Both the position numbers and the translations under genes were made by a program. The notes under the pieces were generated by a model. It saw nothing but the letters and a program-made list of their open reading frames with translations, had not been told where the DNA came from and ran no database searches. Shown here in pieces: positions 7,675 through 14,348 of a DNA stretch of 14,349 nt. This DNA is from Acidobacteriaceae bacterium (lineage in GTDB: Bacteria; Acidobacteriota; Terriglobia; Terriglobales; Acidobacteriaceae): assembly GCA_027311125.1 (NCBI GenBank), contig DAICZO010000129.1, positions 1 through 14,349 on the forward strand, written 5' to 3'. Numbering within the stretch: position 1 is the stretch's first letter; each line of letters starts with the position of its first letter.

Positions 7675-8819
7675 TGTTCCTCCTGTGTGACGATATGCAA
7701 GTCTACGTGGGGCGTTTCGGACATGAATTTCTGAATCCCCAGGTAGTACATATATTTACGGAGTCCGTGCAGTGCGGAGCGGCCTACGATTGCTTGGGTG
7801 ATGCGATGCTCTCGTACAAAGGCAGCGGTAACCCGCGCTGTATCGCTGCCGGTAAGGTTCACGATGGTCGCGCCCAGGTTACTCGCAAATTGAAGACTGG
7901 ATGCAAGGATGCGTTTGCGCTCGGGAAGTTCATCGCGGTCGGAAGCGACATGCAGCACATATAGCTCCGCGTTCAGGGCCTCTGCCAATCGCGCTCCCCG
8001 AGCGATCAGATCGCGAGCCTGGGCATTGGAGCTGATGCAGACCGCGATCTTCTCCGCAACCGTCCAGTGGGCTCCAAGATGCTTCCGCTTGACGTACTCG
8101 TCGAGCGTACGATCCACGGCACGGGTTACACGCTGGAGTGCCATCTCGCGCAGAGCGATCAGATTGCCACGGCGGAAGAAGTTCGACAACGAGCGTTCGA
8201 CGCGTTCCATCGGATAGATATCGCCACGGCGCATGCGGGTGACGAGTGCTTCGGGCGTAAGGTCGCTGATGACGATTTCGTCGGCGCGATCCAACACCCA
8301 GTCCGGCACTTGCTCCCGCACACCGATGCCGGTGAGTGCCTGAACCCGCGGAGCAAGACTCTCCACATGTTGAATGTTGATGGTGCTGAGTACGTCGATC
8401 TTGTTGTCGAGCAGAAAGAGAACATCCTCATACCGTTTGGCAAAGCGACTGCCTTCAACGTTGGTGTGCGCGAGTTCGTCGATCAGCACGACCTGGGGCA
8501 TCCGCGCCAGAATGGCGTTGAGATCCATCTCCGTAAAAAGTGTTCCTTTGTAGTCGATCTCGCAGCGGGGGACTTGATCGAGCTTCGCTGCAAGCTCCGC
8601 GGTGCCAGCACGCCCGTGCGTCTCAACGATACCGACGACGACATCCTCTCCGCGGCTGCGGCGGCGGATACCCTCGCTGAGCATACTGAAGGTTTTGCCG
8701 ACACCAGGGGCGTAGCCGAGAAACACCTTAAATCGACCGCCCTGCTTCTCTGTTTCAGAAGTCAGCAGCCAGTCCTCTGGCGATTTTCGTTTTTCGCTCA
8801 CGCCGTATACTACCCCCAT
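7671..8819 (-). CDS. kdpD: KdpD N-terminal sensor half (KdpD + Usp domains, no kinase)
   Basis: Soluble protein of 382 residues that covers only the cytoplasmic N-terminal half of KdpD. Domains are the KdpD ATP-binding domain (about 28-240) with Walker A GYAPGVGKT at 35-43 and Walker B VVLIDE at 110-115, followed by a universal-stress-protein-like domain (about 257-379). It ends naturally at IVTQEEH* and overlaps kdpE, so it is not a truncation by damage. Full-length KdpD is about 890 residues; the missing membrane and kinase part is the head-to-head gene at 8818. Short KdpD proteins are known in Anabaena and Deinococcus. Starts considered: ATG at 8819 (chosen); GTG at 8801, giving MSEKRKSPEDWL, which also fits the family; and a farther upstream codon at 8846. 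Sensing of K+, ATP or c-di-AMP is inferred from the family. Confidence 0.93.
   Translation of the reverse strand: MGVVYGVSEKRKSPEDWLLTSETEKQGGRFKVFLGYAPGVGKTFSMLSEGIRRRSRGEDVVVGIVETHGRAGTAELAAKLDQVPRCEIDYKGTLFTEMDLNAILARMPQVVLIDELAHTNVEGSRFAKRYEDVLFLLDNKIDVLSTINIQHVESLAPRVQALTGIGVREQVPDWVLDRADEIVISDLTPEALVTRMRRGDIYPMERVERSLSNFFRRGNLIALREMALQRVTRAVDRTLDEYVKRKHLGAHWTVAEKIAVCISSNAQARDLIARGARLAEALNAELYVLHVASDRDELPERKRILASSLQFASNLGATIVNLTGSDTARVTAAFVREHRITQAIVGRSALHGLRKYMYYLGIQKFMSETPHVDLHIVTQEEH
8806..8818 (+). promoter_or_regulatory. candidate -10 element for a leaderless mRNA
   Basis: TATACT at 8806-8811 stands exactly 7 bp before the ATG of the histidine kinase gene, which would place +1 on the A of the ATG. 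The bases before that ATG are CCCCC with no Shine-Dalgarno sequence, which agrees with leaderless translation. No good -35 hexamer is visible (ATTTTC at 17-bp spacing). The core GTATAC is self-complementary, so a minus-strand -10 (TAGTAT) is present at the same place. Confidence 0.4.
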
Positions 8820-10263
8820 GAACTCGCGCCGCCTGATCCCGATCACACGCTGGATACTGTCTTCCAGCGCCCTGGCCGGAATTGTACTAGTCTACAGGCG
8901 CTGGATCCACGTGAACCCGACCACGGTTGCGCTGACGCTGCTGCTCCTGATTCTGCTGCTGGCCGCGGAGTGGGGCGTGAGCTACGCAGTCGTACTTTCG
9001 GTCATCGCGACCGCACTCTACAACTTCTATTTTCTTCCTCCCATCGGCACGTTTACGATCTCCGATCCGCAGAACTGGCTGGCTCTATTTACGTTTCTGA
9101 CGACCGCCATCGTCGCCAGCCGACTCTCCGAACGTGCTCGCAAGCGGGCGCAGGAAGCACGCTCCAGACAGCAGGAATTAGAGACTCTACTGCGTCTGAG
9201 TCGTGAGTTGCTACAGACGGAGAGCGTGGTCACACTGGTCAGCTCTATGCCGGCGGCGGTGGCCAGCGTAACCGGAGCAAGGTCCGGCCTGCTGTACCTG
9301 CTGGATGGCGACCGCTTGTATCAGGCGGGGCGCGACGATCTGGCCGAGCGGGAGATTCCACATCTGCGGCAACTCTCCATGGCATTGTCGGAGGTCAATA
9401 TCGAGGCGGATGAGATTCAGGTTCCGCTACGAACTGGTGTGCGGCCCAGAGGGCTCTTGGTGCTGCGTGGGGTTTCGCTGTCGCACAAAATCTCGGAAGC
9501 GATTGGTGGGCTGATCTCGATCGCCATGGATCGCGCGCAGGCTCTGGAGAATGTTGCCCACAACGAAGCCGCGAAGGAGAGTGAGCGACTACGCACGCTG
9601 ATGATCGACTCCGTCACCCACGAACTGCGGACTCCGCTGACTTCAATCAAGGGAGCGGCGACGGCGCTATTGCACACCGGCGGTGGTTCCGAGAGCAGCC
9701 GCGAACTGCTCAGCATTATCGATGAGGAGTGCGATCGCCTCAATCGACTGGTCTCGGAGGCGGTCGAGATGGCGCAGTTGGATACGCAACAGATTCAGAT
9801 GCATTTTGCCCCCACTGTACTGCTGCCATTGATCGAGCAGGCCTGTGAAGTATGCTCCTGGGTGAAGGATCAGCATGCTATCAGAGTCGATGTGCCTGCG
9901 GAGTTCGTTGTGCTGGCAGACAGAGAATTTCTGCAGAAGGTGGTCTGTAACCTCGTGGAAAACGCAGCAAAGTACTCCAAGCCCAAAACGCCAATTGTCA
10001 TCTCTGCCGAACAGCGTGGAGCTGCGATTGCAGTCAGTGTGGCCGATCGCGGTATAGGAATTGATGCCGCGGAACAGTCGCTGATCTTTGAGCGGTTCTA
10101 TCGCGCCCGAGCGCATAGTGAGGGAACGACCGGCACCGGAATGGGCCTGCCCATCAGTCGTTCGATCGTCGAAGCTCACCATGGAACGATCGATGTCGTT
10201 AGCCAGCCAGGTCAGGGGTCCGTCTTCACCTTCACCATTCCGGCCAGCGTTCCTAAACGATAG
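8818..10263 (+). CDS. KdpD-type membrane histidine kinase half (DUF4118-GAF-HisKA-HATPase)
   Basis: Sensor histidine kinase of 481 residues corresponding to the C-terminal half of KdpD. Hydrophobic segments at about 11-25, 36-50, 53-72 and 86-101 form a DUF4118 domain with the typical short turn NFYFLPPIGTF. A basic linker (103-125) and a GAF-like region (about 130-245) follow. The kinase core has the H-box DSVTHELRTPLTS (H268), the N-box around NLVENAAKYS (378-387), the G1 box DRGIGI (410-415) and the G2 box GTGMGLPIS (439-447). Together with the divergent sensor half (382 aa) it adds up to the size of one KdpD. It is the obvious kinase for KdpE, whose operon has no other. The ATG shares its CATG with the opposite gene's ATG. 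It ends 15 bp from the stop of the converging Ser/Thr kinase gene. Confidence 0.94.
   Translation: MNSRRLIPITRWILSSSALAGIVLVYRRWIHVNPTTVALTLLLLILLLAAEWGVSYAVVLSVIATALYNFYFLPPIGTFTISDPQNWLALFTFLTTAIVASRLSERARKRAQEARSRQQELETLLRLSRELLQTESVVTLVSSMPAAVASVTGARSGLLYLLDGDRLYQAGRDDLAEREIPHLRQLSMALSEVNIEADEIQVPLRTGVRPRGLLVLRGVSLSHKISEAIGGLISIAMDRAQALENVAHNEAAKESERLRTLMIDSVTHELRTPLTSIKGAATALLHTGGGSESSRELLSIIDEECDRLNRLVSEAVEMAQLDTQQIQMHFAPTVLLPLIEQACEVCSWVKDQHAIRVDVPAEFVVLADREFLQKVVCNLVENAAKYSKPKTPIVISAEQRGAAIAVSVADRGIGIDAAEQSLIFERFYRARAHSEGTTGTGMGLPISRSIVEAHHGTIDVVSQPGQGSVFTFTIPASVPKR
8881..8886 (-). promoter_or_regulatory. candidate -10 element for kdpDE
   Basis: On the minus strand TACAAT matches the -10 consensus at five of six positions and lies about 60 bp before the kdpD ATG, inside the coding region of the divergent kinase gene. 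A poor -35 (TGGATC) is found 18 bp upstream. If used, the kdpDE and kinase mRNAs would be complementary over their first tens of bases. Weak, position-based call. Confidence 0.25.
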
Positions 10264-10278
10264 GGCGTTGCGTCTACG

Positions 10279-13005
10279 TTAGCTGGCTGCTTCCATGGCC
10301 AGAAGCCGCCAGATGCGAACCTTGCCCGGCTCATGCAGCTTTGTTGGTGCCAACGATAGAGCTTCCTTTGCGGTTTGCATTGCCTCGGCTGTCTGGTTGT
10401 TCGCGCGGAGGGCTTGAGCCAGCATCAGCAGCAGGCTCGCATTATTGTGATGCGTCATGTCGACCGCTCTCTGTGCCCAGGCCACAGCTTGTCGACCATC
10501 CTTTGCAGACCGAGGAGATCGCTCGAGGAATGCGGATGCTGCCAGATCGAGATCTTCCGGCGAGGCATGGGGTTGATCGGCTACCTGCTGTAGCGTAGCC
10601 ATGGCATCCCGATACGCTGCCGATGGAACGGTATTCGGATTCAGTTCGTGATGTACCGCTTGCAGCCGGGTAACGATATCAGCCAACTCCACATCCCATT
10701 CGCCGTGTTCAGTGTCCAGTGTTTGCAGCTTGCGGGCGAGCGCTGCCTCCTGCTCCAGCAGTGCGGCCGCAGCACGCAGGTTTCGTGGACGCTCGTTGCG
10801 GTCTTCGGCCAGGGATGGACGAGCAGCATACTCGTAGCTGTGCGCTTCAGCATCCAATAGCCGCTGCATGTCCCCGAGCGCAAGCTGTCCATCGCGATTT
10901 GCATCCAGAGCGTTCTGGTACGCAATCTTGCTTTGCTCGAATAAAGGTATGGCGCGGGAGTAAAGTCCCATCTCGGCATAGGCTGCTGCTTCCTTGCGCA
11001 CAAGCGTTGCATGCAAGCGTTTGAGCATCAGCTTTTGTTTATCTTCCGGTGGCATGGAGTCGAGTACCTGCAGCGCCAAGTGGAACTCCTTCAGGGCCTC
11101 TGCGGGATTATCTTCAAGCTGCACGTTGCCGATGTGCAGGTGCATGTAGGCGGGACCACGCCGTGCAGCGGGATAGGCTGGGTCCATCTGGATGGCGCGC
11201 TCATCGAGTGCAAGTGAGCGGCGGTAGGCGGCCAGCCCGGCTACTGTATCGCCAAGCCCCGTATCTTCCGAGAGTTCGTCGCCCAGCGTCTGAATGGCGG
11301 TGGAAGCCTCCAGAATCAATTGAGGTGTCGCACCAGGCAGAGCGATGAGATTCTCATAGGTCCGGGCCGCTGATCGTAGTGCAGCTACTGACTCATCGGT
11401 ACGGTTCATCGTCTTGAGGGTTTCTCCGCGTTCTTCGGTTACGGAGGCGAGCGCTCGAAGTGCCTGCTGGTCATGCGGGTTGGCGTCCACCAACGGCTTT
11501 GCCAGAGCCAATGCTTTGTCGAAGCTCCTCAGAGCGCCCGTACTATCGGCTAGGTTATCTGCATAGGAGTTGCCCTGTAGATCGCCCAGTCGAGTGTAGG
11601 CGCCAATCAGATCGAGCTCGGCCTGGCGGTCTCCTTGTGCGTCCTTCGCCATGTGGTCCAGGTGTTCAAGCACGCGCGTGATGAGCAACTTCTGCGCACC
11701 GGTTGAGCCAGGTATGTCCTTGAGTGCCGTATCCAACTCCGTCAGCAGGCTATTGCTGAGTTCGCGCAGGTCTGCAGAGCGGGCTTCTGCTCTGCGCCGC
11801 TGCAGGTTGGCTTCTCGCCACTGCCAAAGTACGCCAGCTATGCCAGCCAGCAGGGTGATCGCGAGGATGCAGGCAGCGGTGATCGAGACACGATTACGGC
11901 GAATAAACTTGCCAGCACGATAGCGGAAGGAGCCACGCTGGGCCTGCACTGGATGGCCAGTGAGGTAGGCCTGTATGTCGGTTGCGAGAAGATCTACTGT
12001 CGCATAACGTTGCGCAGGTTCTTTACGCAGAGCCTTCATGACGATGGCATCCATATCGCCGTCGAGCTGCGTACCGTTGGCGCGGGTACTGGGTTTTGCA
12101 GGCTGCTCGTTGCAGATAAGACGCAGCATCTCTGCAGTCGTGAACTCCTGCAGTTGATACGGATGAACGCCTGCGATCAGGAGGTAGAGCAGCACCCCGA
12201 GCGAGTAGATGTCCGAGGCTGTGGTGATGGGATCGCCAAGCACCTGTTCAGGACTGGCATACTGCGGCGTGAAGGCCTGAAGGCCCTGGCGAGTCCATTC
12301 AGGACCACCGCTTTCTACGTCGCTAAGAAGCTTGGCGGTACCGAAGTCCAGCAGGCGAGGTGTTCCGTCTTTCACCACGAGAATATTGTCCGGCTTCAGG
12401 TCGCGATGCACGACAAGGTTCTGATGCGCGAACTGGACCGCGCTGCAGACGTGCTGGAAGAGCTGTAGGCGTTGCTTCAGCGAGAGGTTGTGTTCGCTGC
12501 AGTACTGGGTGATAGAAACCCCGTCCACGTACTCCATCGCCAGAAACGGCTCCCCCGCGTCGGTAATGCCACCATCGAGCAGGTGGGCAATATAGGGATG
12601 CACCAGACCGGCAAGGATCTGACGTTCCTGCACGAACCGCTCTCGAAATAAGTCCGTGGCCAGCGGAAGATCGATCAGTTTGATGGCCACCTGTTGACGG
12701 AACTGGCCGTCTACCCGATGCGCCAGATAAACCGCACCCATACCGCCGCGACCCAGCAGATGGTCCAGTGTGTAGCGGTCGATGCGACGCGGCCCGGGCG
12801 ACCGTTTGATGGAGAGGACAGAGGCGAGCGCTTCCTCCGCCTCGGAGGCAGCGAGCAGAGATCGCAACTCAGCCATCAACTCCGTGTCGCCCGAGCACCG
12901 GCTAGTGAGCAAGGCCTCACGGCGCTCCGGCACAACACTCAAAAGATCATGGAAGATCTCCTGCGTCCGGCGCAGCTGTCCCGCATTCGGTTCTTCCAAT
13001 GACAA
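10279..13005 (-). CDS. transmembrane Ser/Thr protein kinase with C-terminal TPR-like region
   Basis: Hanks-type kinase of 908 residues. A helical N-terminal segment (1-75) precedes the kinase domain (about 77-350): glycine loop GRGGMGAV (85-92), catalytic lysine in VAIK (K109), HRDLKPDN (200-207, D202), DFG (220-222), activation segment end SPEQ (251-254) and DIYSLG (265-270). All catalytic residues are present. One membrane span follows (about 373-394), then some 500 residues of alanine- and leucine-rich helical repeats, probably TPR, presumably outside the cytoplasm. The start is TTG with a full AGGAGG 7 bp upstream and no nearby ATG. The ECF sigma factor gene lies 59 bp upstream on the same strand. 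In Acidobacteriota and relatives such pairs are thought to control the sigma factor by phosphorylation; the target here is inferred. Confidence 0.95.
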   Translation of the reverse strand: MSLEEPNAGQLRRTQEIFHDLLSVVPERREALLTSRCSGDTELMAELRSLLAASEAEEALASVLSIKRSPGPRRIDRYTLDHLLGRGGMGAVYLAHRVDGQFRQQVAIKLIDLPLATDLFRERFVQERQILAGLVHPYIAHLLDGGITDAGEPFLAMEYVDGVSITQYCSEHNLSLKQRLQLFQHVCSAVQFAHQNLVVHRDLKPDNILVVKDGTPRLLDFGTAKLLSDVESGGPEWTRQGLQAFTPQYASPEQVLGDPITTASDIYSLGVLLYLLIAGVHPYQLQEFTTAEMLRLICNEQPAKPSTRANGTQLDGDMDAIVMKALRKEPAQRYATVDLLATDIQAYLTGHPVQAQRGSFRYRAGKFIRRNRVSITAACILAITLLAGIAGVLWQWREANLQRRRAEARSADLRELSNSLLTELDTALKDIPGSTGAQKLLITRVLEHLDHMAKDAQGDRQAELDLIGAYTRLGDLQGNSYADNLADSTGALRSFDKALALAKPLVDANPHDQQALRALASVTEERGETLKTMNRTDESVAALRSAARTYENLIALPGATPQLILEASTAIQTLGDELSEDTGLGDTVAGLAAYRRSLALDERAIQMDPAYPAARRGPAYMHLHIGNVQLEDNPAEALKEFHLALQVLDSMPPEDKQKLMLKRLHATLVRKEAAAYAEMGLYSRAIPLFEQSKIAYQNALDANRDGQLALGDMQRLLDAEAHSYEYAARPSLAEDRNERPRNLRAAAALLEQEAALARKLQTLDTEHGEWDVELADIVTRLQAVHHELNPNTVPSAAYRDAMATLQQVADQPHASPEDLDLAASAFLERSPRSAKDGRQAVAWAQRAVDMTHHNNASLLLMLAQALRANNQTAEAMQTAKEALSLAPTKLHEPGKVRIWRLLAMEAAS

Positions 13006-13050
13006 GCGAATCCCTCCTGCCCTTATTTGTCATAGAAGACGGCGCAAACC

Positions 13051-13065
13051 AGTCACAAAGTGACT
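13051..13065 (-). repeat. small inverted repeat between sigma factor and kinase genes
   Basis: AGTCAC-3 nt-GTGACT, a perfect 6-bp hairpin overlapping the last base of the reconstructed sigma factor stop codon. There is no T-run, so it is not a terminator; it could stabilise or process the intercistronic mRNA. It may be chance. Confidence 0.3.
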
Positions 13066-13654
13066 CAGTGGCTGATGAGACGAGTAACAGCAGCCGGTTC
13101 CATGCGGCGATAGAGCCATGTTCGGATGAACTTCAGATCGCGATCGACAGTAGCTTTTGAGGTCTTGAGCAGGGCTGCCGTCTCCTCTGCAGTGCAGCCG
13201 AGAAAGTAGCGTAGTTCCACCAGCTTACCTTTTGTGGATCAATCAGCGCGAGTGCATCAAGGGCACGGTTCAGCTCCAGCAACTGAGGGCTGCCAATATC
13301 GACCCAGGGAATCTCATCATTCAGAGCAACGTGTTCTGCCTTGCCTCCGTGCCTCTTCGCCTGGTTGCTGCGGGCATGGTCGATCAGGATCATGCGCATT
13401 GCTTTGGCGGCAAACGTGTAGAAGTGCTCGCGATCTTCCCATGAGGCATTCCGTTGGTTGAGCAGCTTGAGGTAGAGCTCATGAACCAGCGAGGTCGCCT
13501 GCATCAGCCCTGGGTCACGCTCCCGCCGGATGTAGGCCGCAGCTACCTGACGGAGGTGTGGATACACCAGCGGCATCAGATGCTCGAACGCATCGGGATC
13601 GCCATCCCGCCACTTGGTAAGCAACATCGTTATATTGCCATGCTCAGGCTCCAC
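13065..13654 (-). pseudogene. ECF-type sigma factor with single-base frameshift in region 4
   Basis: Sigma-70 family ECF factor of the kind paired with Ser/Thr kinases (TIGR02999-like, ECF43-type by context). Region 2 is intact: LLTKWRDGDPDAFEHLMPLV, then ATSLVHELYLKLL, then FYTFAAKAMRMILIDHAR. At 13227-13233 (minus-strand CAAAAGGT) the frame shifts. The zero frame runs on as a non-family tail (VSWWNYATFS) to a stop at 13133. The -1 frame continues perfectly as region 4: KLVELRYFLGCTAEETAALL, then KTSKATVDRDLKFIRTWLYR, with a stop at 13065. Restoring one base gives 196 residues, normal for the family. The start is taken as the second of two GTG codons, with GGAG 5 bp upstream. It is a recent mutation, a sequencing error or, less likely, recoding; if an error, this is a working CDS. 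Confidence 0.85.
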
Positions 13655-13716
13655 CACGACTCCGAAAGACAAAGGTGACCGCGTAGGTGTCCAGCGTAGC
13701 ACCGCGGACCCGCGGC

Positions 13717-13745
13717 ACTGAAAAAAAGTTGAGGCATTTTGTCAA
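13717..13745 (-). promoter_or_regulatory. candidate promoter of the sigma factor/kinase operon
   Basis: On the minus strand a perfect TTGACA (13745-13740) is followed after 17 bp by TTCAGT (13722-13717), a poor -10. It lies about 60 bp before the sigma factor start. The spacing is ideal, but the -10 matches the consensus at only three of six positions. ECF-type autoregulation cannot be judged from one site. Confidence 0.3.
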
Positions 13746-13804
13746 CGCCCTGTGCTGACTGCCTAAAGCTCCCAACAGCGGCTCCTGCCAACGAGGGAAA
13801 AGTG

Positions 13805-14102
13805 ATGGCTAGGTCCATGCTGTAGTCAGCGAAAACAACGAATGTGTGGGGTGTGTCAACTTTGGCGGTTACAACTGCATGTTCGATGACGGCTGCCACA
13901 GGCCAGACGGTCGGACAGGCAGCAAAGGTGCTTCGGACTTCGGCAAGGTCCCCTTGAGTTTCGAGCCGAACCACGGCCAGACCCACTCGAGTGACCGTTC
14001 TTTTCGCGCGAGCAGGGCTATGGGATATTTCTAACCCCGGGCGAGGTCGAACTGTCGTTAGAGAAGCCTGCCGCGAACGCCACACCCTGCGTACGTTATT
14101 AA
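13805..14102 (+). pseudogene. decayed 5' fragment of an SBBP/beta-propeller repeat surface protein gene
   Basis: Three short frames join into one recognisable N-terminus. Frame one starts at ATG 13805 (GAGGG 7 bp upstream), meets TAG at codon 7, and continues as a signal-peptide-like stretch (STLAVTTACSMTAATGQ) to QAAKVLR. Near 13935 it shifts to DFGKVPLSFEPNHGQT and then RAMGY. Near 14027 it shifts again to FLTPGEVELSLEKPAANA and a stop at 14100-14102. The order PLSFE.N.GQT - GY - FLTP.E..LSL is that of the domain at the start of SBBP-repeat proteins common in Acidobacteriota, recognised from memory. Intact relatives are many hundreds of residues long, so the propeller part is gone. Each shift fits loss of one base. 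The fragment ends 5 bp from the tRNA-Cys 3' end. Confidence 0.6.
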
Positions 14103-14107
14103 ATTTA

Positions 14108-14183
14108 TGGAGCACCGAATGGGATTTGAACCCATGAATACTGGTTTTGCAGACCAGCGCGTTAGCCACTTCGCCATCGGTGC
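14108..14183 (-). tRNA. tRNA-Cys (anticodon GCA)
   Basis: A complete cloverleaf can be drawn on the minus strand. The acceptor stem GCACCGA pairs with TCGGTGC, and a D-arm follows with GCG/CGC around a loop containing GG. The anticodon stem CTGGT/ACCAG encloses loop CTGCAAA with anticodon GCA at 14150-14148. The variable loop is TATTC, and the T-arm is ATGGG-TTCAAAT-CCCAT. The discriminator is T, the U73 identity base of tRNA-Cys, and the 3' CCA is encoded (14110-14108). Confidence 0.96.
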
Positions 14184-14188
14184 TCATG

Positions 14189-14223
14189 ATTCCGTCGTGC
14201 CGCAATAGAACTCACGACGGAAT
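14189..14223. repeat. perfect 11-bp inverted repeat just before tRNA-Cys
   Basis: ATTCCGTCGTG at 14189-14199 and CACGACGGAAT at 14213-14223, with a 13-nt loop. In the tRNA transcript the hairpin would end 5 nt before the mature 5' end. No T-run follows on either strand, so it is not a standard terminator. It may be a leader hairpin affecting 5' processing, or the end of an unrelated upstream unit. Confidence 0.6.
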
Positions 14224-14279
14224 GCTCTCGGTAAAAACTACTGGGGTTGAGCGGTGGTGCGTAAATAAGGCTTTACTGT

Positions 14280-14285
14280 CTTATA
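14280..14285 (-). promoter_or_regulatory. candidate -10 element for tRNA-Cys
   Basis: TATAAG on the minus strand, five of six matches to the -10 consensus, about 97 bp before the tRNA 5' end. No acceptable -35 at 16-18 bp. It would include the 14189-14223 hairpin in the leader. Weak call. Confidence 0.25.
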
Positions 14286-14327
14286 CCCAGGAAAAATTTT
14301 GTTGGCCTCGTCGTTTGAGACTGCCGC

Positions 14328-14348
14328 GGTGATGATGACATCATCACC
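14328..14348. repeat. 21-bp palindrome at the right edge
   Basis: GGTGATGATG and CATCATCACC are perfect 10-bp arms around a single central A. With one unpaired base it cannot fold into a normal hairpin, so it resembles a dimeric regulator's operator more than an RNA structure. The gene it would serve lies outside the window. Confidence 0.45.

Noticed and set aside
8067..9206. Plus-strand open frame of 379 codons across the KdpD half and the kinase start
   Set aside because: It is antisense to a clear KdpD gene and out of frame with the kinase; the translation is rich in His, Asp and Arg with no domain, typical of a high-GC shadow.
10264..10278. Terminator between the converging histidine kinase and Ser/Thr kinase genes
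   Set aside because: The gap is 15 bp with no inverted repeat; transcripts must run into the opposite gene or stop by Rho.
13227..13233. Programmed -1 ribosomal frameshift in the sigma factor gene
   Set aside because: CAAAAGG does not form a proper X-XXY-YYZ heptamer in the zero frame (CCA CAA AAG), and no internal Shine-Dalgarno sequence or strong 3' structure is seen; mutation or sequencing error is more likely.
13702..13715. CCGCGG repeated twice with 2 bp between
   Set aside because: Each copy is a self-complementary GC-rich hexamer; a 2-nt loop cannot fold well and no T-run follows in either direction, so it is neither a terminator nor a clear operator.
13630..14205. Long minus-strand open frame (191 codons) upstream of the sigma factor
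   Set aside because: It runs through the tRNA-Cys gene and has no family resemblance or codon pattern; it is open by chance.
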